Shown here: positions 14,482 through 24,434 of the stretch, piece by piece
Layout: the number at the start of each line of letters is the position of its first letter
Position numbering within the stretch: the first letter of the stretch is position 1
Origin: Lachnospiraceae bacterium
GTDB lineage: Bacteria > Bacillota_A > Clostridia > Lachnospirales > Lachnospiraceae
Direction of reading: 5' to 3'
NCBI GenBank assembly: GCA_016291475.1
Contig: JAEEXJ010000019.1
Span: 1-37,145, forward strand
DNA: 37,145 nucleotides
Translations under genes and position numbers: made by a program
Notes under the pieces: model-generated
Database searches by the model: none
What the model was told of the DNA's origin: nothing
What the model saw: the letters and a program-made list of their open reading frames with translations, nothing else

Positions 14482-15999
14482 TTAAAGGTCCAGTTTTAAG
14501 ATCTCCTGCTTAAGGTCGTTACCTCTTTCCGAAAGCTCCATATCCTTGGAAAGGGTCTCGTAATCACTGCTTCCGAAGGTTCCGATAAATCTGGAGGACC
14601 AGGGATCCGAGGTTAGCCTTGCCGCAAGTATGACCGGCTCGTTTCCTCCGTCATATGCTTCACGCACAAATGCGATCATGTTGGAAAGCTTGGCTCCCGT
14701 GTTATCGGACTCCGCCTTGAGGGCATGGACCTTCTTTTCATATATTCCGGATACCACCGTAAATACACCTTTTGAATCGGCACATTCCGCCGCGTTCGCC
14801 GCCCGGATCATATCATCATATAATGCAGCGCAGCCTTTAAGTTTCTTTCTGTCCTGATCGCTTAGGGCTCCCGCTGCCTTAAGATCATGAAGTCTCTTCG
14901 AAGCAGCATCCGATGCACTCTTAAGTACGACAATGGCATCATCAAATCCCGCTCCCTCTCCCGCTTTATTCTTAACTCCGCGAAGCACGGGTGTTACCTG
15001 AGAGATCATGTCCGCCTTTTCCATTACACTTCTCATATCCGCATTGACGGAATCAAGCAGCATTCCAAGGACCGACAGTTTCTCGTCGAATCCTGCTTCG
15101 GAAGCCCTTGCGATAATGTTTGGCAGAGGATTGCCCGCAAGAATATCAGCTATACGGTAATCCTTCTTGTACTTTTTATACATGTCAAGATATGCCGCAA
15201 AATCCTTGGCAACTCTGTCACATCTCAGATACTGGCATATAAGTGTCTCATCGGTTGCAATATCCTCTTCATCGCATAATAGCAGCATGTCCGAAAGATC
15301 TTCCCAGCCTCTTGCCGTAACATAGCTTCTTCCCTCCGGAGACATTTCCATCACATAGAAATCATCCTTCTTAACCTCGAGATATCCCATTACCGCACCG
15401 TGGATATTTCTTCCCGAAGCATATTCACGCCATACTTTAAGCTCAGGTTCAACGGATATAACCTTAAGTCTGTCCAGAGTAGCCACATCAAATTCCCTTA
15501 CAGACCTGTTGTACTCCGGGGGATTTCCGGCAGTCACAATGATCCAGCCTTCCGGAACCGCATGCCTGCCGAAAGTCTTATACTGCAGGAACTGAAGCAT
15601 GGAAGGTCCCAGTGTCTCCGACACACAGTTAATCTCATCCAGGAAAAGAATACCTTCACTGATCCCGCTCTCTTCTATGGCATCATAAACGGATGCAATG
15701 ATCTCGCTCATGGTGTATTCGGTTACGGAATATTCCCTGCCGCCGAATTCCTTCTTGGTGATGTACGGAAGTCCCAGAGCGGACTGCCTCGTATGATGCG
15801 TCATGGAATAAGAAACAAGGGCAATCCCCAGTTCCGATGCGATCTGTTCCATGATCGCAGTCTTTCCTATTCCGGGAGCACCTACCATAAAGATGGGACG
15901 CTGTCTTGAAATCGGGATATGATAATCGCCGTCATCATCCTTCTTGAGATATAAAGAAACAGTATCTTTGATGACCTGTTTTGCACGGGATATGTTCAT
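14482..15999 (-). CDS. MoxR-like AAA+ ATPase
   Basis: 505 residues. The N-terminal AAA+ module has Walker A GAPGIGKT (40-47), Walker B ILFLDEIN (117-124), sensor-1 Asn159 in VTAGNPPEYN, and an arginine (Arg177, FDVATLDRL) where MoxR proteins have a conserved Arg. The C-terminal 250 residues are helical and not recognised. MoxR proteins act as chaperones or remodelling ATPases together with VWA proteins. Here the ATG overlaps the VWA stop by 4 nt, so the two are translationally coupled. About 150 residues longer than a minimal MoxR. Confidence 0.88.
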   Translation of the reverse strand: MNISRAKQVIKDTVSLYLKKDDDGDYHIPISRQRPIFMVGAPGIGKTAIMEQIASELGIALVSYSMTHHTRQSALGLPYITKKEFGGREYSVTEYTMSEIIASVYDAIEESGISEGILFLDEINCVSETLGPSMLQFLQYKTFGRHAVPEGWIIVTAGNPPEYNRSVREFDVATLDRLKVISVEPELKVWREYASGRNIHGAVMGYLEVKKDDFYVMEMSPEGRSYVTARGWEDLSDMLLLCDEEDIATDETLICQYLRCDRVAKDFAAYLDMYKKYKKDYRIADILAGNPLPNIIARASEAGFDEKLSVLGMLLDSVNADMRSVMEKADMISQVTPVLRGVKNKAGEGAGFDDAIVVLKSASDAASKRLHDLKAAGALSDQDRKKLKGCAALYDDMIRAANAAECADSKGVFTVVSGIYEKKVHALKAESDNTGAKLSNMIAFVREAYDGGNEPVILAARLTSDPWSSRFIGTFGSSDYETLSKDMELSERGNDLKQEILKLDL

Positions 16000-17303
16000 C
16001 CGAGTTCATCCTCCTCTATTATAACTTTCGTGCTCCACGCAGGCGGAGCGGGTCTGGCTGTATCGTTGTTCAAAAATGCAAATATGACATCTTCGTCAGG
16101 TTTCTTCTCGGGATAGATTCCGTATCCGTCCGTAAAATAAATAATACCTTTCAGATTGTCAAATTCATGATTTTCCTTCAGTTCTTCCACATATGTAAAA
16201 ACAGGCCTGAAATCCGTAGCCCCTCCGCCCACGATCTTCATATCCTTCAGGAATGTATCGAGAGCTTCGGAGTCGGTTATCTTATCGTCCGTCTTAACCT
16301 CGCTGTCACATTGAATGATATGTACATTGATCTTCCTGAAGAAGCTTTCGGAATTCTTAAGCAGATCAAATGTCTGTCTGATAAACTTCTTCACGATCTC
16401 ACCGCTCGTCGATGCGGAAGTATCTATGGCTATGACAAAATCCCTTATCCTTTTTTCATCCCTGTATTCAAGCGGTTCGATAAAAGGCATTCCGTCATAT
16501 TCCTCAAGACCGTATACGTAATAAATATAGTCGAATTCATCATCGCTCAGACGATTTGTTTCACCCGATACCAGGAAATGCTCAAGCACCTTCGAATAAT
16601 CGAATTTGACTGCAGCTCCTTCCGCCAGGTTTCTTTCGAGAGCTTCACCGGTTGTTTTGATTTCCGAAAAATTCTTGATCTCCGCAAGAACCTGTCTCGA
16701 TATCTTCTTCCACTCTTCCTCTGAAATGACCATTTCCGTTTCAGATGAAGCCGAGTGCCAAAGCTCATGGGAATCCTTCTTAAACGCTCTCTCGTATTCC
16801 ATAACCCTTGACACGGTCATGGGATTTTTTCGGAAGTATTTATATATCTTCTCCGCAGAAAGAGAGCCTATATCCTCTCTTAAGACTTTCAGCATTCCTG
16901 CAGATGACAGGTCAGAATCCAATGTTATACACGGCTCCGAAAGCTCCGCTATGACATTTTCGACAGCTATGTCACAAGCCAGATCCCACAGGACCATATC
17001 GGTCTTTCTGCCTGAAAAAGGATGCGCAAATATATGATGAAGAAGTACATGAAAAAGCATCCTGGCAGGATATTTAAAATCAGCGGACGATGCTTTCAGG
17101 ATAAATACGGGATCGTAATACATACGTCCCATATCGGATCTTACATCTCCCAGGCCAAACCTCGCTTCCCATTTAAGTTCCATAAGACTTCTTGAAAGAA
17201 AGCGAAAGGACATAAGGATCTCGTCCCTCGCAAGCGCAAGAACGCGCTCCGCCAGAGTCCTTATCTTTTCATTGTTTTCTTTTACGGATATATTCTCTTC
17301 CAT
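15996..17303 (-). CDS. DUF2201/VWA-like protein partnered with MoxR
   Basis: 435 residues. The N-terminal half resembles the putative metallopeptidase domain of DUF2201 proteins (MLFHVLLHHIFAHPF, 83-97, then WDLACDIAVENVI), but the HExxH glutamate is Val86, so zinc hydrolysis is doubtful. The C-terminal VWA-like domain has a complete MIDAS: DTSAS (294-298), Thr363 in GGGATDF, and Asp392 in FTDG. MoxR plus a MIDAS-bearing VWA protein is a known pairing in metal-insertion or complex-remodelling machines. No Shine-Dalgarno is visible before the ATG; the leader folds into the upstream terminator hairpin. Confidence 0.85.
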   Translation of the reverse strand: MEENISVKENNEKIRTLAERVLALARDEILMSFRFLSRSLMELKWEARFGLGDVRSDMGRMYYDPVFILKASSADFKYPARMLFHVLLHHIFAHPFSGRKTDMVLWDLACDIAVENVIAELSEPCITLDSDLSSAGMLKVLREDIGSLSAEKIYKYFRKNPMTVSRVMEYERAFKKDSHELWHSASSETEMVISEEEWKKISRQVLAEIKNFSEIKTTGEALERNLAEGAAVKFDYSKVLEHFLVSGETNRLSDDEFDYIYYVYGLEEYDGMPFIEPLEYRDEKRIRDFVIAIDTSASTSGEIVKKFIRQTFDLLKNSESFFRKINVHIIQCDSEVKTDDKITDSEALDTFLKDMKIVGGGATDFRPVFTYVEELKENHEFDNLKGIIYFTDGYGIYPEKKPDEDVIFAFLNNDTARPAPPAWSTKVIIEEDELG

Positions 17304-17312
17304 CTATTCAAA

Positions 17313-17337
17313 AGGGAGCACCTGTCCGGCACTCCCT
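17313..17337 (-). terminator. Terminator after the signalling operon
   Basis: AGGGAGTGCC and GGTGCTCCCT pair over 10 bp (two G-U pairs on the minus strand) around GGACA, followed by TTTTG. It begins 9 nt after the stop codon of the 112-residue gene and ends 10 nt before the VWA start codon. Confidence 0.7.
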
Positions 17338-17339
17338 AA

Positions 17340-17348
17340 ATTATATCA
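17340..17348 (-). promoter_or_regulatory. Candidate extended -10 promoter of the VWA-MoxR-LRR operon
   Basis: TGATATAAT on the minus strand is a perfect extended -10 element (TGnTATAAT). The TGA is also the stop codon of the upstream 112-residue gene. No -35 box is evident. Transcription would start near 17333, inside the terminator hairpin, leaving a leader of about 30 nt. Confidence 0.5.
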
Positions 17349-17684
17349 TGTAAACGCATCAAAAATCCTGCCCTCAGCTTCATATCCGAAGCCTTCTCCC
17401 TTGGAACCGTATAACACAGTCTCGCCATAGTGGTCACTTGCGATCTTGTTAAACGCCTGCTCCATCTTACGGGCTTTTTCGGAACCCTTCTTAGGGCCCG
17501 GGCCCACTGTCTGCGAATCTGCATATTTTACGGGAGCGACAGCACCCACGGAATATTTTCCGCCGTTCCTTCTAACGCTTTCGGAATAACCCGAAGACGT
17601 ATCGGACGCATTACCCACGGGATAATTAAGCGGTCTGATATATGATTGGTAGCCGGAACCGGCGGTGATCGGATCTATTCTCAT
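17346..17684 (-). CDS. Small protein of unknown function, third gene of the MCP / GGDEF-EAL operon
   Basis: 112 residues beginning MRIDPITAGSGYQSYIRPLN. No signal peptide, membrane helix or recognised domain; rich in Gly, Ser, Tyr and Lys, with an N-terminal disordered-looking half and a possible helix around SEKARKMEQAFNKIASDHYG. The ATG is 2 nt after the GGDEF-EAL stop (TAAtcATG) and it ends at a terminator, so it is cotranscribed with the two signalling genes and probably translated by coupling. It could be a regulatory partner; nothing in the sequence states its role. Confidence 0.75.
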   Translation of the reverse strand: MRIDPITAGSGYQSYIRPLNYPVGNASDTSSGYSESVRRNGGKYSVGAVAPVKYADSQTVGPGPKKGSEKARKMEQAFNKIASDHYGETVLYGSKGEGFGYEAEGRIFDAFT

Positions 17685-17686
17685 GA

Positions 17687-20032
17687 TTATTTACCCATAA
17701 ATTTAACTTCAAATTCTTCAACAGGAATGGGCTTGGAAAAATAATACCCCTGGAAAGCACGGCATCCGCAGTCTTCCAGGAAATTTTTCTGCTCCTCTGT
17801 CTCAACTCCCTCGGTTAAGACCGCAAGCCCCATCTCAAGTCCCATATTGATGACGTTTGACAGAATGATCGTTGACTTAATATATGTATCGGCATCAGGG
17901 ATATTTCTAAGAAACATCATATCAACCTTGATCACATCAACCGGCAGGTTCTTAAGAGTATTAAGTGATGAGTAACCGCTTCCGAAGTCGTCCATCTCCA
18001 CTATAAACCCGTCTCTTCTCAGTGCCTTTATGGTATCCAGTACCGATCCTTCGTTCCCCAGCATAGCCGTTTCAGTTATCTCCAGCCTGAGCTGCTCCGG
18101 TCTGATACCGTATTTCCCCACATACCCTGTTATATCGCCGTACACATCCGTAAAAAAGAAATCCTTGGGGGAGATGTTGACCGACAGATACATATCGTCA
18201 AACCCTTCGCTGTTCCATCTTCCGAGTATCTTACAGGATGTTTCCCAGATATACCTGTCCGTATCCACTATAAGACCCGTTTTTTCAAGGACATCAAGGA
18301 ACATTCCGGGAGTAAGAAGTCCCTTCTGTTTATGATTCCACCTTACGAGAACCTCTCCGCCCTTAACTTTATCCGATGAAACCTGCGCCTGAATATAGGG
18401 AATTATCTCTCCGTCCCTTATGGCGTCATGAATGCTTCCGCTTATCATCTGTTCCCATACTATGGAATCACGCACGGATTTATCATAATACGCCATTACC
18501 CTCTGCATGTCATCTTTAATACCGTCTATGGCAAAGAATGCTCTGTCAAAAACTGTCTGAGATGTCATTTCCCCTTTATCAGTCACACAGACACCTATGT
18601 GCATGGAAACGGGATATTTATTCTCCACCCCATCCATATAAAGTGATCTGCACAGTGAAGAAAAACGCGCAGGATCGAAAGCTTCTTTTTCCATAAACAG
18701 TCCGAACCGGTCTGCCGTAACTCGGCCGACTATATCCCCGGGGCCGGTCAATTCCGTCAGTTTAGCCGCTATCTGTCTCAGAAGATCATCCGCCCGTTCA
18801 GTTCCGAATATATCATTTATGACTTTGAATCCGCTGATATTGGAAACGACGGCAACATACTCTTTATCCCTCCTGCACTCAAGCTTTTCATCGGTCAGTC
18901 TGTACAGTGCAGACACATTGTACAGTCCGGTGAGAGAATCATGGGTTGCAAGGTATCTTTCTTTTTCCAGTTCAACCTCTTCATCCGTCCTGTCATTTAC
19001 CTTGACATAAAAGCCGCAGTATTCCCGTCTGTTATCATATACATCCGACACCTCTGTCTCGTATATGACATCGTTCCCTGTTTTTTCATCGGTGATACGT
19101 CTTACGAATCTGTATGAACCGGAAGGTACCTTGTCTCCACCCACAAGGTCGCGGAACAGCTGCGCCGCAGCCTTGAAATCATTGGCCTCAATTCCGAACA
19201 TATCGGCAAAACTCTGGTTTAAGAAAACAACCTTTTTCGTATTATCAAAAAGGACTATACCGTTATCCGATGATCTTATGGATGCGGATAAGAGGTTATT
19301 GATGAGAGTTGCAGGTTTGTAATAGAAAGTGAAAAAAACAATGAGAAGTCCTGTTATGGCATATCCGATAAGCGAAACGTCAACGGGACTTGTGGAGATC
19401 ATTACGGTTACCGTCCAGATGGCGGACACCAAAAGAGAAATGGCTATCATGAAATACCTGATCCAGTATATGGCCGCATTCCTGCTGGCTTTCCATAAAA
19501 GCATCGCAACTCCGGAAAGAACGGCAATGATGACCAGAAATCCGTGAACATAATAATATGTTCCGCCCATAACTCCGTAATAGATCCTGTCGGAGAACCA
19601 TGTGGTACCGGCTGTAATGGCATCAATATCGGTTACAGGTTTGGTTTCCGGGACTATGGTGACCACCTTATAAACATGCCCGTACTTGAAATTATTGATG
19701 ATGGAAATAACATCCAGCGTGGTCAGAATTCGGAATATCCATACATACCACTTAAATCTGTGAGGGATCTCGCAATATACCATTACGAATCTGAGAAGGA
19801 AAAAAAGCATGATATCCATGCCGATATAGAAAACGGCATATCCGATCTCCGCTACCTTCTCATATCTGGTCATGGTCACCACGCCATCGGCAATAAAAGG
19901 TACAAAACTGCTCACGAGAAGACAAAGGATAAACCCCTTGTATGGATTATCCTTTTTTCTGACCGTGTATATACTTGCCAGATACAGTATCATGAAGATA
20001 CTGAGCAGGATCATGAAAGTATACGAGATCAT
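17687..20032 (-). CDS. Membrane 7TM-PAS-GGDEF-EAL protein, predicted c-di-GMP phosphodiesterase
   Basis: 781 residues. The first 240 contain about seven membrane helices (sensor module), then a PAS-like domain (about 250-350), GGDEF (about 362-520) and EAL (about 530-775). The GGDEF half is degenerate: the active motif is VTADRF (438-443) instead of YGGDEF, and the DxD metal site reads NIS, so cyclase activity is not expected. The EAL half is complete: E560 (EVL), N619, E651, DDFGSGYSSL (681-690), K702, E741 and Q761. It should hydrolyse c-di-GMP, perhaps gated by the dead GGDEF. It follows the chemotaxis receptor by 15 nt, tying c-di-GMP turnover to motility. Confidence 0.92.
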   Translation of the reverse strand: MISYTFMILLSIFMILYLASIYTVRKKDNPYKGFILCLLVSSFVPFIADGVVTMTRYEKVAEIGYAVFYIGMDIMLFFLLRFVMVYCEIPHRFKWYVWIFRILTTLDVISIINNFKYGHVYKVVTIVPETKPVTDIDAITAGTTWFSDRIYYGVMGGTYYYVHGFLVIIAVLSGVAMLLWKASRNAAIYWIRYFMIAISLLVSAIWTVTVMISTSPVDVSLIGYAITGLLIVFFTFYYKPATLINNLLSASIRSSDNGIVLFDNTKKVVFLNQSFADMFGIEANDFKAAAQLFRDLVGGDKVPSGSYRFVRRITDEKTGNDVIYETEVSDVYDNRREYCGFYVKVNDRTDEEVELEKERYLATHDSLTGLYNVSALYRLTDEKLECRRDKEYVAVVSNISGFKVINDIFGTERADDLLRQIAAKLTELTGPGDIVGRVTADRFGLFMEKEAFDPARFSSLCRSLYMDGVENKYPVSMHIGVCVTDKGEMTSQTVFDRAFFAIDGIKDDMQRVMAYYDKSVRDSIVWEQMISGSIHDAIRDGEIIPYIQAQVSSDKVKGGEVLVRWNHKQKGLLTPGMFLDVLEKTGLIVDTDRYIWETSCKILGRWNSEGFDDMYLSVNISPKDFFFTDVYGDITGYVGKYGIRPEQLRLEITETAMLGNEGSVLDTIKALRRDGFIVEMDDFGSGYSSLNTLKNLPVDVIKVDMMFLRNIPDADTYIKSTIILSNVINMGLEMGLAVLTEGVETEEQKNFLEDCGCRAFQGYYFSKPIPVEEFEVKFMGK

Positions 20033-20047
20033 ATTGCCATTCTTTTC

Positions 20048-21832
<1,785 letters not shown>

Positions 21833-21861
21833 CTTAAGCACCTCTCAAGTAGGATAAAAAA

Positions 21862-21892
21862 GGGTAAGAAAAATGTCCGATCTTTCTTACCC
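21862..21892 (-). terminator. Terminator after putP, lying in the chemoreceptor leader
   Basis: GGGTAAGAAA and TTTCTTACCC form a perfect 10-bp stem with an 11-nt loop, followed by six T on the minus strand. It ends transcripts from putP. A likely promoter (21915-21943) lies upstream of it, so it would also be in the 5' leader of the chemoreceptor mRNA, 15 nt before the ribosome binding site. Confidence 0.88.
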
Positions 21893-21914
21893 TTACTTAT
21901 AACGTTATGTATAC

Positions 21915-21943
21915 AGTATAAAATTAATGCTTTGATTTCACAA
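21915..21943 (-). promoter_or_regulatory. Candidate promoter of the chemoreceptor / GGDEF-EAL operon
   Basis: TTGTGA (21938-21943), 17-nt spacer, TATACT (21915-21920) on the minus strand, immediately after the putP stop codon. The transcript would begin near 21908 and then run through the terminator hairpin at 21862-21892 before reaching the start codon. Confidence 0.6.
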
Positions 21944-21951
21944 GTACAGAA

Positions 21952-23472
21952 TCACTCAATTTCCGACGCTTTCTCAAAATCCTCAATAACTTTTCCACCG
22001 GGTGCGGAAGTCGCTAGGCTGACTATGACTATAGAGACAAAAGATATTATAAATCCGGGTAAAAGTTCATAGATTCCAAAAACACCTCCCAAGGGCTTGA
22101 TCAAGAATTTCCATACGAAGATCATAACGCCCCCGCTGATCATTCCCGCAAGAGCACCGTACTTATTGGTTCTTTTCCAGTAAAGTGCAAGGATCATAAG
22201 AGGTCCGAATGCCGCACCGAATCCGGCCCACGCAAAGGATACGATCTGAAATACGGAGCTTTCGGGATCTGCCGCAATAAAAAGGGCGATCACGGACATT
22301 ATCACAACCGCCATTCTGGCGATGAGCATCTTCTTTTTATCATCCATGCCCTTAGAGAAGAACTTGCCGTATATATCATCCGACGCGGAAGATGCTGCGG
22401 CCAGAAGCTGGGAATCAGCCGTGGACATGGTAGCAGCAAGAATACCGGCAAGTATCAGTCCCGCAACGCATGCGGTTAACACACCGTGAGAGGAAAGAAG
22501 CTCCGAAATCTTGATAATGGCTGTTTCGGGGTCGTCCAGAGCTGCAATGGCGCCGTTAGCAGTCATTGCTCTTGCCACAAAGCCGATGATAATTGCGGTA
22601 AACATCGCGATAATAACCCATGTGGTGGCAATCTCTCTGGAAAGCTCAAGTTTTTCTTCCTTCTCAATGGCCATAAATCTCAGAAGAATGTGAGGCATAC
22701 CGAAGTATCCGAGTCCCCAGGCCAATGTGGAGATCTTTGTAAGCAGATTGTAAGGGACTGCGAATCCGCCGGAGACCATATGGTCAAAATTAAGATAACC
22801 GGAAATTCTTCCCGCATTATCGAAAACAGCTCTCCATCCCCCAGCCTGTGAAGCACCGTAGAAAAGGATGGTAGCAAGAGCAATGGTCATGATAATGCTT
22901 TGTACAAGGTCAGTGGTTGATGCCGCAAGAAAGCCTCCCAATGTGGTATAGGCGATGATAACAAGTGCAAAGATGATCATAGCCACCATATAATCAACCC
23001 CGAAAAGCGAATTAAAAAGCTTTCCGCAGGCAGAAAATCCGCTGGCAGTATAGGGAACGAAGAAAACTATGATAACGATTGCCGAGATAAGCGACAGGAT
23101 GTTCTTGTCATCCCCGAATCTGTTGGAAAAGAAAGCGGGGATCGTTGCGGAGTTATTGATCTGACTGTATCTTCTCAGCTTTCTTGCAACAATGCGCCAG
23201 TTAAAATACGTTCCGACCGCAAGCCCCAGTGAAGTCCAGAAAGGATCCGCAAGGCCCGAGGCATAAGCAAGGCCCGGAATTCCGAGAAGAAGCCATGAAC
23301 TCATATCCGAAGCCTCCGCACTCATGGCGGTAACTATAGGTCCGAGCTTTCTTCCGCCGAGATAATAATCCTCGGTAGTCTTATTGCTCTTGGAAAATTT
23401 GATACCTACTATCAAAACAAATAAAAGATATAAAATAATGACCAGCAAAACGCAGATTTGCGACAAAGACAT
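21952..23472 (-). CDS. putP: Sodium/solute symporter, PutP-like (SSS family)
   Basis: Imports a solute, probably proline, with Na+. 506 residues with about 13 hydrophobic helices. The family's sodium-site region is clear: MSAEASDMSSWLLLGIPGLA near residue 50, and SLGLAVGTYFNWRIVARKLR, both typical of PutP. The ATG at 23472 has GGAGGG 10 nt upstream; an in-frame TTG at 23493 would overlap the ldh stop and lacks a ribosome binding site. It lies 17 nt after ldh and is the last gene before a terminator. Proline is the likely substrate by similarity; other SSS substrates cannot be excluded. Confidence 0.88.
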   Translation of the reverse strand: MSLSQICVLLVIILYLLFVLIVGIKFSKSNKTTEDYYLGGRKLGPIVTAMSAEASDMSSWLLLGIPGLAYASGLADPFWTSLGLAVGTYFNWRIVARKLRRYSQINNSATIPAFFSNRFGDDKNILSLISAIVIIVFFVPYTASGFSACGKLFNSLFGVDYMVAMIIFALVIIAYTTLGGFLAASTTDLVQSIIMTIALATILFYGASQAGGWRAVFDNAGRISGYLNFDHMVSGGFAVPYNLLTKISTLAWGLGYFGMPHILLRFMAIEKEEKLELSREIATTWVIIAMFTAIIIGFVARAMTANGAIAALDDPETAIIKISELLSSHGVLTACVAGLILAGILAATMSTADSQLLAAASSASDDIYGKFFSKGMDDKKKMLIARMAVVIMSVIALFIAADPESSVFQIVSFAWAGFGAAFGPLMILALYWKRTNKYGALAGMISGGVMIFVWKFLIKPLGGVFGIYELLPGFIISFVSIVIVSLATSAPGGKVIEDFEKASEIE

Positions 23473-23489
23473 AAAAACCCACCCTCCGA

Positions 23490-24434
23490 TCAAAGATTCT
23501 CGTCCAAAATTGATTTAAGCGTCTCTCCTGATTTTCTAAGAGCAGCAAGTTCCTCATCCGAAAGCTTGGCGGGAATGGGCGCCTCGACGCCGTCTTTACC
23601 GACTATGGCGGGAAGGGAAAGAGCCATTCCGTCAAGTCCGTACTCTCCGTGCAGCATACGGGATACCGGAAGAATTGACTTCTCATCCCTTATGACAGCC
23701 TCACATATCCTGCGGACGCTCATTGCGATTCCGTAATATGTAGCCTGTTTTTTCTGAATGATCTCGTATGCCGCATTCTTGACGTTATCGGCAATCTCCT
23801 TCATGGCCTTCTCATGATCGAAGTGACCTTTGAGTTCGCAAAATTCGTTTACGGGAATACCCGAGATATTGGCCGAAGACCATACGGCGATCTCACTGTC
23901 TCCGTGCTCACCGAGGATAAATGCGTGAACATTTCTGGCATCCACATCGAGATGTTCGCCGAGCAGGTATTTAAATCTTGCGGTATCGAGAACAGTGCCC
24001 GATCCGAATACTCTGTTCTCGGGAAGTCCCGAAAGTTTCTGAGCCGCAGCCGTAAGAATATCTACGGGATTGGCAACTATAAGAAGGATTCCCTCTACCT
24101 TTACTCTGTTAAGTTCTCCCATGATGGATCTGAAAATAGAAATGTTCTTCTTAACAAGATCAAGCCTTGTCTCTCCGGGCTTCTGATTGGCGCCTGCGGA
24201 GATGACTATGATGGCTGCATCGGCAATATCCTCGTATTTACCTGCGTATATCTGCATGGGCTTTGCATATGAAAGTCCGTGTGCTATGTCGAGAGCCTCT
24301 CCTTCGGCCTTATCGGTATTTGCATCGATAAGTACCATCTCGCTGAAAAGACCGCTCTGCATAAGAGCAAATGCGGAAGCGCTTCCTACGAATCCGCAAC
24401 CTATAAGAGCAACTTTTCTGGTATCAACAGCCAT
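23490..24434 (-). CDS. ldh: L-lactate dehydrogenase
   Basis: Reduces pyruvate to L-lactate with NADH. 314 residues from the ATG at 24434, chosen for GGGAGG 7 nt upstream. NAD fold ALIGCGFVGSASA, specificity loop AGANQKPGETRLDL with the Gln that selects pyruvate over oxaloacetate, and active site GEHGDSE with the catalytic His. ARFKYLLGEHLDV and NVHAFI carry the Arg and His that bind fructose 1,6-bisphosphate in allosteric bacterial LDHs, so it is probably FBP-activated. It overlaps the upstream C39-like gene by 11 nt. Confidence 0.95.
   Translation of the reverse strand: MAVDTRKVALIGCGFVGSASAFALMQSGLFSEMVLIDANTDKAEGEALDIAHGLSYAKPMQIYAGKYEDIADAAIIVISAGANQKPGETRLDLVKKNISIFRSIMGELNRVKVEGILLIVANPVDILTAAAQKLSGLPENRVFGSGTVLDTARFKYLLGEHLDVDARNVHAFILGEHGDSEIAVWSSANISGIPVNEFCELKGHFDHEKAMKEIADNVKNAAYEIIQKKQATYYGIAMSVRRICEAVIRDEKSILPVSRMLHGEYGLDGMALSLPAIVGKDGVEAPIPAKLSDEELAALRKSGETLKSILDENL

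Noticed and set aside
23473..23493. TTG start seven codons upstream for the symporter
   Set aside because: It would overlap the ldh stop; GGAGGG lies between it and the ATG at 23472 and serves the ATG.
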